Assembly: GCF_003674065.1 (NCBI RefSeq)
Contig: NZ_RDBE01000007.1
Span: forward strand, 440,085 to 504,084
DNA: 64,000 nucleotides
Source of the DNA: Nocardioides mangrovicus
Lineage (GTDB): Bacteria; Actinomycetota; Actinomycetes; Propionibacteriales; Nocardioidaceae
Reading direction: 5' to 3'
The translations under genes were made by a program, and so were the position numbers. Under the pieces are notes generated by a model. It made no database searches, was not told the DNA's origin, and saw only the letters and a program-made list of their open reading frames with translations. Every line of letters begins with the position of its first letter. Position 1 is the stretch's first letter. Of this stretch, positions 27,885-36,916 are shown in pieces.

Positions 27885-29075
27885 ATGGTTCGGTTAGCGC
27901 CCGGGCAGCCACGCCCGTCGACGACGACCCGACGAGCGGACCTGCCCGCGCAGCGACCCGCCCTGCGCGGTGACTCCTCTGCTGCGGTGCTGCGAGCCGT
28001 GCTCGACCACGGTCCCATCGCCCGGAGCAACCTGGCCCGGCTGGCCGGGCTCTCGGCGGCCTCGGTGAGCAACCTGGCCGCCGGGCTGCTCGAGCGCGGG
28101 CTGGTGCGCGAGGTGCCGGAGGCCGCGGGTCCGCCCGGGTTCGGCCGGCCGCACGTGCCGCTGGACCTCGAGATCGACCGGCTGGGGGCAATCGGCGTCC
28201 ACGTGGCCGTCTCGCACGTGACGGTGGCGCTGCTCGACCCACGCGGGCGGATCGTCGAGGGCTGCGAGCTGCCTCACGAGGGCCCGAGTCCGGCGCAGGT
28301 GACGGCCGGCATCGCCGAGCAGGTCGCCCGGTTGCGCGCTGCGCACCCCGAGCGGCAGGTGCTCGGCGTCGGGGTCGCCGTCGGCGGCTGGGTCGATGCC
28401 GAGGCCGGTGTCGTCGTGGACCACCCGGTGCTCGGTTGGCACGACGTGCCCCTGCAGGCGCCGGTCGCCGCAGCGACCGGGTTGGCGACCTTCGTGGAGG
28501 GTCACAGCCGCGGGCTGCTGCGCGCCGAGCAGCTCTTCGGGCGGCACGCCGAGCGGGCGCGCCGCAGTGCGGTGCACCTCTTCGTGGGCAACGTCGTCGA
28601 CGTCGCGTTCTCCCTCGACGGTCGCGTCCACGAGGGCCCTCGCTCGGCGTCGGGCCGCGTGGGCTGGCTGCAGGACGCCGTGTCGGGCCAGGGCCTGCTC
28701 GCCCGGGCCGCCGCTCTGGGTGTCGCGGCCAGGCACGAGGGCGAGCTGCGGGTCCTCGCCGAGGACGACGACCGGCTGCTGGAGCTGTTCACCGAGCGCT
28801 CGCGCGAGATTGGCCGAGCGGTGGCGACCCTGGTCGACCTGTTCGACCCCGAGGTGCTCATGGTCTTCGAGCCCGGCTTCTGCTGGTTGCCGACGGTGCG
28901 CGAGGCGCTGCTGGCCGAGCTGGCCGGGCTGGGCGGGCTGGCCGACGCCACCGACGTCGTGGTGCCCTCCAGCTTCGCGGCCGCGTCGCTGGCGGTGGCC
29001 GGCGGTGGCATCGTCCTCGACCGGCTCTACGCCGACCCGACCAGTGTGACGCGCGTCGCGGCGACATCGACTTAG
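27885..29075 (+). CDS. ROK family transcriptional regulator of the organosulfur cluster
   Basis: 396 residues: an N-terminal winged helix (RSNLARLAGLSAASVSNLAAGLLERGLVREV, about 40-75) followed by a ROK sugar-kinase-like domain (GVGVAVGGWVDAEAGVVVDHP). The zinc motif C-x-C-G-x-x-G-C of Mlc/NagC and sugar kinases is absent, so it is a sensor, not a kinase. In Corynebacterium glutamicum a ROK protein, SsuR, controls the ssu sulfonate genes; this gene's position directly before a flavin monooxygenase and SsuABC-like transporter suggests an equivalent role. Sign of control is not shown. The transcript is probably leaderless. Confidence 0.85.
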   Translation: MVRLAPGQPRPSTTTRRADLPAQRPALRGDSSAAVLRAVLDHGPIARSNLARLAGLSAASVSNLAAGLLERGLVREVPEAAGPPGFGRPHVPLDLEIDRLGAIGVHVAVSHVTVALLDPRGRIVEGCELPHEGPSPAQVTAGIAEQVARLRAAHPERQVLGVGVAVGGWVDAEAGVVVDHPVLGWHDVPLQAPVAAATGLATFVEGHSRGLLRAEQLFGRHAERARRSAVHLFVGNVVDVAFSLDGRVHEGPRSASGRVGWLQDAVSGQGLLARAAALGVAARHEGELRVLAEDDDRLLELFTERSREIGRAVATLVDLFDPEVLMVFEPGFCWLPTVREALLAELAGLGGLADATDVVVPSSFAAASLAVAGGGIVLDRLYADPTSVTRVAATST

Positions 29076-29120
29076 TTCAGTGCGCGGCATTGTTGCCTAG
29101 TATTACTACTGACTTAGTCT
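29069..29120. promoter_or_regulatory. Promoter/operator of the organosulfur operon
   Basis: The 51-bp gap after the ROK gene is unusually AT-rich. It contains GACTTAGT twice (29069-29076 and 29111-29118, 42 bp apart), the palindrome TAGTATTACTA (29098-29108) and GACTTAGTC (29111-29119). TTGCCT (29093-29098) and TAGTCT (29115-29120), spaced 16 bp, form the -35 and -10. The -10 is 6 nt before the ATG at 29127. The palindromes are candidate ROK sites. Confidence 0.5.
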
Positions 29121-29126
29121 TATTAA

Positions 29127-30503
29127 ATGCCTGAGACGCCGACCCGCCAGCTCCGCCTCAACGCCTTCCTGCACGACACCGGTCACCACGAGGCCTCGTG
29201 GCGCCATCCCGACAGCGCCGTCGAGCACATCGCCGACATCGCCTGGTACCAGGACATCGCCCGTCGGGTGGAGGCGGCGAAGCTCGACGCGGTCTTCCTC
29301 GCCGACAGCCCCGCGTGGTACGGCACCGGCTACCGCCCCAGCAACCAGTTCGAGCCGATCACGCTGCTCACCGCGCTGGCGACGGTCACCGAGCGCATCG
29401 GGCTGATCTCCACGGCGTCGACCTCGTTCTACGAGCCGTTCAACCTCGCGCGGCTCTTCGCCAGCCTCGACACGATCTCCGGCGGCCGGGCGGGCTGGAA
29501 CGTCGTCACCACCTACAACGAGGACGCCGCGCACAACTTCGGCCTCGACGGCGTGCCCGGCAACGAGGAGCGGTACGCGCGAGCCCAGGAGTTCCTCGAC
29601 GTCGTCACCCGCCTCTGGGACAGCTGGGAGGACGACGCGGTGGTGGCCGACCGCGCGAGCGGCGACTACGTCGACACCTCCAAGGTGCACCGCATCGACC
29701 ACGCCGGGCGGTACCTGAAGGTGAGGGGCCCGTTCTCGAGCCCGCGGACGCCGCAAGGCCGGCCGGTCTACGTGCAGGCCGGCTCCTCCAACGCCGGCCG
29801 CGCCTTCGCCGCGCGCAACGCCGAGGCCATCTTCACCGCCCACCAGACGCTCGGCGACGCCCAGGCCTTCTACGACGACATCAAGTCCCGCGCGGTCTCG
29901 CTGGGCCGCGACCCGGGCCACGTGCTCGTGCTGCCCGGCATCAGCCCGTTCATCGCCGACACCGCGACCCAGGCCGAGGAGCTCTACCAGTACGTCAACG
30001 GGCTCACCGTGCCCGAGTTCGGGCTCGGCCAGCTGGAGAAGATCGCCGGCACCTCGCTGCACCACCTGGAGCTCGACGAGCGCGTGCCGGCCGAGCTGTT
30101 CGGCGGCGCGGGCAACGTACTGGACAACCAGCGCAGCCGCACGCAGGTCGTCGCCAACATCGTCGAGCGCGACCGGCCGACGCTGCGTGAGCTGCTGCAC
30201 CGGCTCGCGGGCGGCCGCGGGCACAACGTCGTCCACGGCACGCCGGTGCAGGTCGCCGACGTCATCCAGACCTGGTTCGAGAACCGCGCCGCCGACGGCT
30301 TCAACATCATGCCGCCGCTCTACCCGCAGCTCCTCGACGCCTTCACCGAGAAGGTCGTCCCGATCCTGCAGGACCGCGGCCTGTTCCGCACCGAGTACAC
30401 CGGTTCGACGTTGCGTGAGCACTACGGACTCCCACGGCCCGCCAGCGGCTACGCCGGCTCGTGGCCGCTGAGCGCCGACCTGCCGCTCGCCGGCGCCCGC
30501 TGA
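29127..30503 (+). CDS. FMNH2-dependent monooxygenase, NtaA/SnaA/DszA family
   Basis: 458 residues of the bacterial luciferase-like superfamily, NtaA subgroup. Landmarks are LRLNAFLHDTGHHEASWRHP, ERIGLISTASTSFYEPFNLARLFASLD, SGGRAGWNVVTTYNEDAAHNFG and GRPVYVQAGSSNAGRAFAARNAEAIF. Relatives oxidise sulfones, dimethyl sulfide, EDTA or nitrilotriacetate with FMNH2 from a separate reductase. The transporter and dioxygenase neighbours point to a sulfur compound. No flavin reductase gene is in the cluster, so that partner must lie elsewhere. The mRNA is probably leaderless. Confidence 0.88.
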   Translation: MPETPTRQLRLNAFLHDTGHHEASWRHPDSAVEHIADIAWYQDIARRVEAAKLDAVFLADSPAWYGTGYRPSNQFEPITLLTALATVTERIGLISTASTSFYEPFNLARLFASLDTISGGRAGWNVVTTYNEDAAHNFGLDGVPGNEERYARAQEFLDVVTRLWDSWEDDAVVADRASGDYVDTSKVHRIDHAGRYLKVRGPFSSPRTPQGRPVYVQAGSSNAGRAFAARNAEAIFTAHQTLGDAQAFYDDIKSRAVSLGRDPGHVLVLPGISPFIADTATQAEELYQYVNGLTVPEFGLGQLEKIAGTSLHHLELDERVPAELFGGAGNVLDNQRSRTQVVANIVERDRPTLRELLHRLAGGRGHNVVHGTPVQVADVIQTWFENRAADGFNIMPPLYPQLLDAFTEKVVPILQDRGLFRTEYTGSTLREHYGLPRPASGYAGSWPLSADLPLAGAR

Positions 30504-30542
30504 CCCACCACCACCCCATCCATCCACGGACAGAGGACAGCC

Positions 30543-31568
30543 ATGCCCACGACTGGCCGACCACGACGTCTCGCCACCCTGGCCGCGTCCCTCCTGCTCG
30601 CCGTCGGCGCGCTCAGCGGCTGCGGTGGCCAGAGCGGTGAGACCACGACGATCCGCTACCAGTCCCAGGCCGGCGGTGTCGACGTCATCCAGCTCGCCGA
30701 CGCCCTGGGCTACCTCAAGGGGCTGAAGCTGAAGAAGATCGGCGACGTCACCGGCGGCCCGCAGAGCGTGCAGGCGCTGACCAGCCGGCAGATCGACATC
30801 AGCGCCAGCTGCTTCTTCGGCTCCATCGCCCAGGTGGTGGCCACCGGCGCGCCGATCAAGGCCGTGGTCTCGACCTACGGCTCGAACCAGAAGATCAGCT
30901 CGCAGACGGTCACGCTGGCCGGATCTTCGATCACGGACGCGAAGGCGCTCATCGGCAAGAAGGTCGCCGTCAACACCCTCGGGGCCAACGCCGAGGCCGT
31001 GCTCGACACCTGGCTGGAGAAGAGCGGGCTGTCGAAGAGCCAGATCAAGCAGGTGACGCTGGTGCCGCTGCCGCCGCTGAACATGATCCAGGCGCTGCAA
31101 GGACACCAGGTCGACGCCGCCGTCATCGGCAGCGGGACGGTCAAGGCCGCGGAGTCGACCGGCGTCAAGCTGCAGCCGCTGGTCAAGGACACCGACGTCG
31201 TCGGCGACTACAACGGCGGCGGCGCCGCGATGATGGACCAGTTCCTCAAGCAGAACCCGACGACGTCGCGCACGCTCGTGACCGGGGTGGCCAAGGCCGT
31301 GCGGTACATCGAGAGCCACGACCGCGCCGAGGTGCTGAAGGTCTACGACGCCTGGCTGCGCAAGAACGGCTACGCCGGCTACGTCGAGGCCGTCGACCAG
31401 AACTGGGCCGGCACCACCGGCGTGGCGACGTCGACGACTGCGGCCATCAAGGACAAGGACGTCTCGATCTGGCTCGACTGGCTGAGCTCACGAGGCGACG
31501 TCGACCCCACGAAGATCAAGGACAGCGACGTCTACACCAACCAGTACAACGACCTGGCGAAGGGCTGA
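30543..31568 (+). CDS. ABC transporter substrate-binding lipoprotein (SsuA/NrtA-like)
   Basis: 341 residues. A lipoprotein signal ends in the lipobox LSGC at about residue 26, so the mature protein is membrane anchored. The body has the NMT1/SsuA fold: IRYQSQAGGVDVIQLADALGYLKGL, QALTSRQIDISASCFFGSIAQVVATGAPIKAVV and KVAVNTLGANAEAVLDTWLEKSG. It should deliver an alkanesulfonate, sulfate ester or similar compound to the permease encoded two genes downstream. The exact ligand is not predictable. Confidence 0.88.
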   Translation: MPTTGRPRRLATLAASLLLAVGALSGCGGQSGETTTIRYQSQAGGVDVIQLADALGYLKGLKLKKIGDVTGGPQSVQALTSRQIDISASCFFGSIAQVVATGAPIKAVVSTYGSNQKISSQTVTLAGSSITDAKALIGKKVAVNTLGANAEAVLDTWLEKSGLSKSQIKQVTLVPLPPLNMIQALQGHQVDAAVIGSGTVKAAESTGVKLQPLVKDTDVVGDYNGGGAAMMDQFLKQNPTTSRTLVTGVAKAVRYIESHDRAEVLKVYDAWLRKNGYAGYVEAVDQNWAGTTGVATSTTAAIKDKDVSIWLDWLSSRGDVDPTKIKDSDVYTNQYNDLAKG

Positions 31569-31571
31569 CTG

Positions 31572-32387
31572 ATGAGTTCACGGATCGAGCTGCACGGCGT
31601 CGGGCAGGTGTTCTCCGTCCGCAGCGAGGAGGATCGCAGCCGGCGCGACTTCGTCGCGCTGGACGGCGTCGACCTAAGAGTCGAGGCGGGAGAGTTCCTC
31701 ACGCTGGTCGGGCCGTCGGGATGCGGCAAGTCGACCATCCTCGACCTGGTGGCGGGGCTGAGCCGGCCGACCTCGGGCACGGTCCGGGTCGACGGTCGCG
31801 AGGTCACCGAGCCGGGCCCCGACCGCAGCGTGGTCTTCCAGCAGTACACCCTCCTGCCGTGGCGCACGGCGCTGGGCAACATCGAGTTCGCGCTCGAGGC
31901 GACGACGGACCACAAGCGCGCCGAGCGCACCGAGCGAGCCCGCCGCTACCTCGACCTCGTGGGGCTGAAGGAGTTCGCCCACCGGTACCCCCACGAGCTG
32001 TCCGGCGGCATGAAGCAGCGCATCGCCATCGCGCGCTCGTTGTCCTACGAGCCGGGAGTGCTGCTGATGGACGAGCCGTTCGGCGCCCTGGACGCCCAGA
32101 CCCGCGAGCGGCTGCAGGAGGAGCTGGTCGAGATCTGGCAGCGCACCGGCACCACGGTCGTCTTCATCACCCACGACATCGACGAGGCGGTCTACCTCGG
32201 CCAGCGGGTCGCGGTGATGAGCAACCGGCCCGGCTCGATCCGCACCGTGGTCGACATCAGGCTCGACCACCGCGTCGGCGACGACACCGACGTCCGCGGC
32301 ACCCAGCGCTTCGCCGGCTACCGGCACGAGATCTGGACGCTGCTGCGTGAGGGCGCCCGGCGGTCGGAGGTGGCCTCCGTTGCCTAG
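31572..32387 (+). CDS. ssuB: ABC transporter ATP-binding protein (SsuB-like)
   Basis: 271 residues with Walker A GPSGCGKST, a Q-loop in VVFQQYTLLPWRT, signature LSGGMKQR and Walker B LLMDEPFGALD. The LLPWRT sequence after the Q-loop is typical of the nitrate/sulfonate/taurine subfamily. Its ATG is 3 nt after the binding-protein stop, and its last codons overlap the permease start. It energises uptake by the adjacent permease and lipoprotein. Confidence 0.92.
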   Translation: MSSRIELHGVGQVFSVRSEEDRSRRDFVALDGVDLRVEAGEFLTLVGPSGCGKSTILDLVAGLSRPTSGTVRVDGREVTEPGPDRSVVFQQYTLLPWRTALGNIEFALEATTDHKRAERTERARRYLDLVGLKEFAHRYPHELSGGMKQRIAIARSLSYEPGVLLMDEPFGALDAQTRERLQEELVEIWQRTGTTVVFITHDIDEAVYLGQRVAVMSNRPGSIRTVVDIRLDHRVGDDTDVRGTQRFAGYRHEIWTLLREGARRSEVASVA

Positions 32388-33210
32388 CGCCATCGCCGAA
32401 CGCACCACGTCCGGACTCAACCCACGACAGGCCTCCTCGGCCCGGGTGGTCGCCTCGACGGCCCGCCTCGGCCGCATCGGGCGGGGCGTGCTGGGAGTTC
32501 TCATCCTGGCCCTGGTCTGGGAGGTGGTGCCCCAGCTGGGACTGATCAACGACTACTTCCTGCCGCCGCTGCACAAGGTGCTGGCGGCGTGGTGGGAGAT
32601 GCTCGGCAACGGTGAGCTGCTGCGGAACCTGCGCGCCAGCGTCGTCCGCTCGGTCGCCGGTTTCTCGCTGGCCACGGCCGTGGCGATCCCGACCGGCGTC
32701 GCGATCGCCTGGTACCGGCCGGTGCGCGAGCTGCTCACCGCCCCGCTCGAAGTGTTCCGCAACACCGCCGCGCTCGCGCTGCTGCCGGCGTTCAGCCTGA
32801 TCCTGGGGATCGGTGAGACCTCGAAGATCGCCATCGTCACCTACGCCTGCTTCTTCCCGGTGCTCCTCAGCACGGTGAGCGGCGTCGCGACGGTCGACCA
32901 GCAGCTGCTGCGCTCGGCACGGGTGCTCGGCCTCGGGCCGGTGGCCACGTTCCGCAAGGTCGTCTTCCCGGCCGCGGTGCCGACGATCTTCACCGGCATC
33001 CGGATCTCCGGGGCCGCCGCCATCCTCGTGCTCATCGCGGCCGAGCTGGTCGGCGCGACCGCCGGGCTGGGCTTCCTCATCAACTACACGCAGCTGAACT
33101 TCCTCATCCCGCAGATGTACGCCGCGATCCTCACCACCACCCTGCTCGGCCTCGCCGTCACCTACGGCCTGGTCGCGCTCGAGCGCCGGTTCTCCCGCTG
33201 GCGCGCCTGA
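32380..33210 (+). CDS. ssuC: ABC transporter permease (SsuC-like)
   Basis: 276 residues from a TTG at 32380 that overlaps the ATPase stop by 8 nt; GGAGG lies 9 nt upstream, which favours it over GTG 32347. About six membrane helices are visible. The BPD_transp_1 coupling region EAA-like stretch is RSARVLGLGPVATFRKVVFPAAVPTIFTGIRI. The end LVALERRFSRWRA is typical of SsuC/TauC. It forms the channel of the organosulfur importer. Confidence 0.88.
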   Translation: MPSAIAERTTSGLNPRQASSARVVASTARLGRIGRGVLGVLILALVWEVVPQLGLINDYFLPPLHKVLAAWWEMLGNGELLRNLRASVVRSVAGFSLATAVAIPTGVAIAWYRPVRELLTAPLEVFRNTAALALLPAFSLILGIGETSKIAIVTYACFFPVLLSTVSGVATVDQQLLRSARVLGLGPVATFRKVVFPAAVPTIFTGIRISGAAAILVLIAAELVGATAGLGFLINYTQLNFLIPQMYAAILTTTLLGLAVTYGLVALERRFSRWRA

Positions 33211-33234
33211 CCCCACACCCAGAGAGGAACGACC

Positions 33235-34242
33235 ATGACCGCACAGCTCGACCTGCTCGAGACCGACCGGCCCGAGATCCACGTCGTCGACAGCGAGGAC
33301 ATCGCCACGCAGGCGCTGCCCGAGCCCGGCTACGAGACCATCGCCGTCCGCAAGGTCGGCGCCCACATCGGCGCGCAGGTGAGCGGCGTCCGCATCGGCG
33401 CGGACGTCCCTGCCGACCAGGTCGCCGAGGTCAAGCGCGCGCTGGCCGCCCACCAGGTGATCTTCCTGCGCGGACAGCACCACGCCGGCGACGCCGACCA
33501 GCAGGCCTTCGCGGCGCTGCTGGGCACGCTGACCAAGCCCCACCCCACGGTGGCCGGCGACGGCGACGCCGTGCTGCCGATCGACTCCGACCACAGCAAG
33601 GCCACCAGCTGGCACACCGACGTCACCTTCGTCGACCGCATCCCCGCGGCCTCGCTGCTGCGCGCCGTCGAGCTGCCGCCGTACGGCGGCACGACGATCT
33701 GGGCCAACACCACCCGCGCCTACGAGCAGCTCTCGCCCGCCCTCAAGGCTCTGGTCGAGCGGCTCTGGGCCGTGCACTCCAACCTCTACGACTATGCCGC
33801 CGACGTCGACGAGAAGCGGGTCGGCGGCATCGACGTCAAGGAGGAGGCCTACCGCGCGGAGTTCCGCCACGTCGAGTACGAGACCGAGCACCCGGTGGTG
33901 CGGGTGCACCCGGTGACCGGCGAGCGCACCCTGCTGCTGGGCCACTTCGTCCGCCGGTTCGTGGGCCTGTCCACGCAGGACTCCGAGGATCTGTTCCGGC
34001 TGCTGCAGCGCCACGTCGAGCGTCCGGAGAACACCGTGCGCTGGAGCTGGCGGGCAGGCGACCTTGCCATCTGGGACAACCAGGCCACCGAGCACCGCGC
34101 CGTCGACGACTACGACGACCAGCACCGGGTGCTGCACCGCATCACTCTGGCCGGCGACGTGCCCGTCAGCGTCGACGGCGTCCGCAGCACCCCGCGCAAG
34201 GGCGACGCCAGCCACTTCTCACCCGTCGCCGCCCAGGTCTGA
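33235..34242 (+). CDS. TauD/TfdA family Fe(II)/2-oxoglutarate dioxygenase
   Basis: 335 residues. The iron ligands HxD and distal His are in TSWHTDVTF and [12 protein letters not shown], and the 2-oxoglutarate Arg in [12 protein letters not shown]. Family members release sulfite from taurine (TauD) or cleave alkyl sulfates (AtsK). With the monooxygenase it gives the cluster two oxidative routes to free sulfite or sulfate, which the sulfite reductase operon at 8-10 kb could use. GAGAGGAA precedes the ATG. Its last 24 bp overlap the convergent VTT gene. Confidence 0.9.
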   Translation: MTAQLDLLETDRPEIHVVDSEDIATQALPEPGYETIAVRKVGAHIGAQVSGVRIGADVPADQVAEVKRALAAHQVIFLRGQHHAGDADQQAFAALLGTLTKPHPTVAGDGDAVLPIDSDHSKATSWHTDVTFVDRIPAASLLRAVELPPYGGTTIWANTTRAYEQLSPALKALVERLWAVHSNLYDYAADVDEKRVGGIDVKEEAYRAEFRHVEYETEHPVVRVHPVTGERTLLLGHFVRRFVGLSTQDSEDLFRLLQRHVERPENTVRWSWRAGDLAIWDNQATEHRAVDDYDDQHRVLHRITLAGDVPVSVDGVRSTPRKGDASHFSPVAAQV

Positions 34243-34902
34243 GGCGCTCACGGCCTGCGTCTCGTCCTGCGCGCGCCGGTGCCGCGCGCGCAGGCCGAGC
34301 AGGCCGGAGGTCAAGATCACCACGCCGCCGAGCACGGCGAACGGCCACGAGACCGGCGTCGCTCCGAGGCTGCCGAACACGACGTAGGCCGAGATGCTCG
34401 GCACCACGCCGACGAGCGTGGTCACCGTGAACACGGGCAGCCGCAGGCCGGTGAGGCCGAAGAGGTAGTTGACGCTGGTGTAGGGGATGACCGGGAACAA
34501 CCGGGCGAGAAGCACCGCGACGAAGCCGTGGGCGGCGACCCGGTCGTCCAGCTCGCGGGCCCGGTCGGACTCCATCCCACGCACCGGCGAGCGGCCCAGC
34601 CTGCGCGCGATGGCGAAGGCCAGCGTGGCTCCACCGACGGCTCCCACCAGCACCAGGGGGATGCCGGCCGCGATGCCGAACACCGCTCCGCCGGCGACCG
34701 AGAACGGCGCCTTCGGGATCGGTACCAACGCGACGGCCACGTAGGAGGCCACGAACCCGGGGGCGGCCCACGGGCCGAGACCGTCGACCCAGTGCCGCAC
34801 CTGCAGCGTGCTGACGCCGTAGCGAGCCTGCACGAACACGTAGAGCGCCACCACCGCCAGCAGCAGCGCCAGCCTGAGGGCGAGCCGGCGGCGGGCGGTC
34901 AT
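34219..34902 (-). CDS. TVP38/TMEM64 family (VTT domain) membrane protein
   Basis: 227 residues with about five membrane helices. The VTT/SNARE-associated signature is seen as [45 protein letters not shown] and [23 protein letters not shown]. Members include lipid scramblase-like and DedA-related proteins; the role here is unknown. Its ATG overlaps the thymidine kinase TGA (TGATG), so the two are coupled. The 3' end runs 24 bp into the dioxygenase gene on the other strand. Confidence 0.85.
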   Translation of the reverse strand: MTARRRLALRLALLLAVVALYVFVQARYGVSTLQVRHWVDGLGPWAAPGFVASYVAVALVPIPKAPFSVAGGAVFGIAAGIPLVLVGAVGGATLAFAIARRLGRSPVRGMESDRARELDDRVAAHGFVAVLLARLFPVIPYTSVNYLFGLTGLRLPVFTVTTLVGVVPSISAYVVFGSLGATPVSWPFAVLGGVVILTSGLLGLRARHRRAQDETQAVSASDLGGDG

Positions 34903-35573
34903 CACTCCCCGAACGGCTGGTCGAACGGGAGGGGCTCGCTGACCAGCGACACCGCGCGGGCGCGGGCGGCGGTCATGCGGCGCCGGTGGTGCTGGCGGCA
35001 CAGCACCTCGTAGCCGACCTCGGGCGGCTGCTGGGCCGAGGGGTCCTCGACGTCGCCGACCACGATGACCTCGCCCTCGGTGACCATCTCGCCGTTCTCG
35101 GTGCGGGCGTTGTGGGTGGCCCGGCGTCCGCACCAGCACAACGCCTCGACCTGGAGCACGTTGGTACGGTCGGCCAGCTCCACCAGGCGCGCGCTGCCGG
35201 GGAACAAGACGGTGCGGAAGTCGGTGAGGATGCCGAAAGCGAACACGTCGATCTGCAGCTCGTCGACCACCCGCGCCAGCTGGTCGATCTGCGACGGCTC
35301 GTAGAACTGCGCCTCGTCGCACACCAGGTAGTCGATGCGTGCGCCGCCGGTGAGCTGGTCGACGACGTAGCGCCAGAAGTCGAACCCGCCGCCGACCTCG
35401 ATGGCGTCGTGGGTCAGCCCCAGGCGCGACGACAGCGTCGCGGCGCCGGCCCGGTCGTGGGTGGTGAAGATGCGCCCGATCCGGCCCCGGACGTGGTGGT
35501 TGTGGTTGGTCTGCAGCGCGAGCGTGCTCTTCCCGGAGTCCATCGTCCCAGTGAAGAACTGCAGCTCGGCCAC
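34902..35573 (-). CDS. tdk: Thymidine kinase
   Basis: 223 residues of the type II thymidine kinase, which phosphorylates thymidine for salvage. The P-loop is TGTMDSGKST, Walker B-like CDEAQFY, the lasso and substrate region FRTVLFPGSARLVELAD, and zinc-type Cys are in CWCGRRATHNAR and VLCRQHH. Length and motifs are complete. It forms a two-gene unit with the VTT protein, a pairing whose meaning is unclear. Confidence 0.94.
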   Translation of the reverse strand: MAELQFFTGTMDSGKSTLALQTNHNHHVRGRIGRIFTTHDRAGAATLSSRLGLTHDAIEVGGGFDFWRYVVDQLTGGARIDYLVCDEAQFYEPSQIDQLARVVDELQIDVFAFGILTDFRTVLFPGSARLVELADRTNVLQVEALCWCGRRATHNARTENGEMVTEGEVIVVGDVEDPSAQQPPEVGYEVLCRQHHRRRMTAARARAVSLVSEPLPFDQPFGE

Positions 35574-35589
35574 GCGGGCGATCCTTCCA

Positions 35590-36075
35590 TCACCCCGACA
35601 AGACGACGGCCAGCGCCGCGCGCAGCTCGGCGTGCTGCGGCCCGAGGGCCGTCGCGGGGTCCTGCCACCGCTCGTGCGGGTAGAGCCAGACCGGGTGGCC
35701 CACCAGCTCGGGTGGCTCCCAGTCGTAGCGCGGCCACACGTGGGCGTGCAGGAAGGGGTCGGTGTTGCCGAGGATCTCCAGGTTCACGCGACGAAAGGCC
35801 GGGTCCAGGGCCCCGCAGACCTGCTCAACGGCGGACCCGAGCCGCTCCATCGAGGCCAGGAAGGCCAGCCGGGCGTCCGGGGCGAGATCGCTCAGCCGCG
35901 TCGCGGCGGGGTCGTCGCTGAGCAGCACGCAGTACCCCGGCAGCCACTGCACGTCGCCGATGACGGCGAACGCCGCCGGCAGCCGCGCCAGCACCGTGGG
36001 GTTCTCACCGCGCAGCGCCGATCCGATCCGGTCCTCGCGGAAGTCCACCGGCTCACCCTGGCACGATCGGGCCAT
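35590..36075 (-). CDS. HIT-like hydrolase (diadenosine tetraphosphate type)
   Basis: 161 residues from ATG 36075; GTG 36051 is an alternative that would avoid overlap with the divergent gene. DRIGSALRGENPTVLARLPAAFAVIGDVQWLPGYCVLL and NLEILGNTDPFLHAHVWPRYDWEP are hallmarks. HAHVWPRY provides the histidine-triad-like active site (H-x-H-x4). Such proteins hydrolyse nucleoside phosphates such as Ap4A. It lies upstream of thymidine kinase on the same strand with a 16-nt gap. Confidence 0.8.
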   Translation of the reverse strand: MARSCQGEPVDFREDRIGSALRGENPTVLARLPAAFAVIGDVQWLPGYCVLLSDDPAATRLSDLAPDARLAFLASMERLGSAVEQVCGALDPAFRRVNLEILGNTDPFLHAHVWPRYDWEPPELVGHPVWLYPHERWQDPATALGPQHAELRAALAVVLSG

Positions 36076-36916
36076 GCATCCGCTCATCAGCGCCGCCGAG
36101 CTCGCCGAGCGCCTCGAGGAGGTCACCGTCCTCGACGTCCGCTACCGGATGGGCGGGCCGCCCGGGGCACAGGAGTACGCGCGCGGGCACGTCGCGGGCG
36201 CGGTGTACGTCGACCTCGACGCCGACCTGGCCGCGGCGCCGCACGGGCGGGACGGGCGGGAGGGGCAGGAGGGGCAGGAGGGGCAGGGGCGTCACCCGCT
36301 GCCGGACCCCGGCGACCTCCAGGCGGCGATGCGCCGCGCCGGGGTGCGTCAGGACCGTCCCGTGGTGGTCTACGACGACTGGGGCGGGCGGGCGGCGGCC
36401 CGCTGCTGGTGGCTGCTGCGCTGGGCGGGCAAGGACGACGTACAGGTGCTCGACGGCGGCTGGCCGGCCTGGAACGGGCCGGTGCAGGAGGGCGCACCGG
36501 CATCCGTCGAGCCCGGCGACCTGGTGGTGCGACCGGGGCAGCAGCCGGCGCTGGGGCCCGACGAGGTGCGGGACTGGGACGGCGTGCTGGTCGACGCCCG
36601 CGCGCCGGAGCGCTTCCGCGGCGACGTCGAGCCGGTCGATCCGGTGGCCGGGCACGTCCCCGGCGCGGTCAACGTCCCGACCGAGACCAACCTGAGCGCC
36701 GACGGCCGGTTCCGGCCGGCCACCCAGATCGCGGCGCTCTACGCGGCGGGCGGTGTGGACGGCTCGGCGCCCGTGGCGGTCTACTGCGGCAGCGGGGTGA
36801 CCGCCTGCCACGACGTGCTCGCCCTCGAGCTCGCCGGCATCCCCGCGGTGCTCTACCCGGGTTCGTGGAGCGGCTGGGTCAGCGACCCCGACCGCCCCGT
36901 GGCCACCGGTGGCTGA
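36074..36916 (+). CDS. sseA: Two-domain sulfurtransferase (rhodanese / 3-mercaptopyruvate type)
   Basis: 280 residues with two rhodanese domains. The N-terminal domain starts ELAERLEEVTVLDVRY and ends in DDWGGRAAARCWWLLRW; the C-terminal one holds the active-site Cys in YCGSGVTACHD (about residue 237). Such enzymes transfer sulfane sulfur from thiosulfate or mercaptopyruvate to acceptors. The residues GREGQEGQEGQG are encoded by three 9-bp repeats and form a low-complexity loop in domain 1. Its start codon overlaps that of the divergent HIT gene. The following DUF72 gene starts inside its end. Confidence 0.9.
   Translation: MHPLISAAELAERLEEVTVLDVRYRMGGPPGAQEYARGHVAGAVYVDLDADLAAAPHGRDGREGQEGQEGQGRHPLPDPGDLQAAMRRAGVRQDRPVVVYDDWGGRAAARCWWLLRWAGKDDVQVLDGGWPAWNGPVQEGAPASVEPGDLVVRPGQQPALGPDEVRDWDGVLVDARAPERFRGDVEPVDPVAGHVPGAVNVPTETNLSADGRFRPATQIAALYAAGGVDGSAPVAVYCGSGVTACHDVLALELAGIPAVLYPGSWSGWVSDPDRPVATGG
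36261..36287 (+). repeat. 3 x 9-bp tandem repeat within sseA
   Basis: AGGGGCAGG occurs three times in a row, adding GQE tripeptides to the first rhodanese domain. The period is a multiple of three, so length changes keep frame. Confidence 0.8.
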
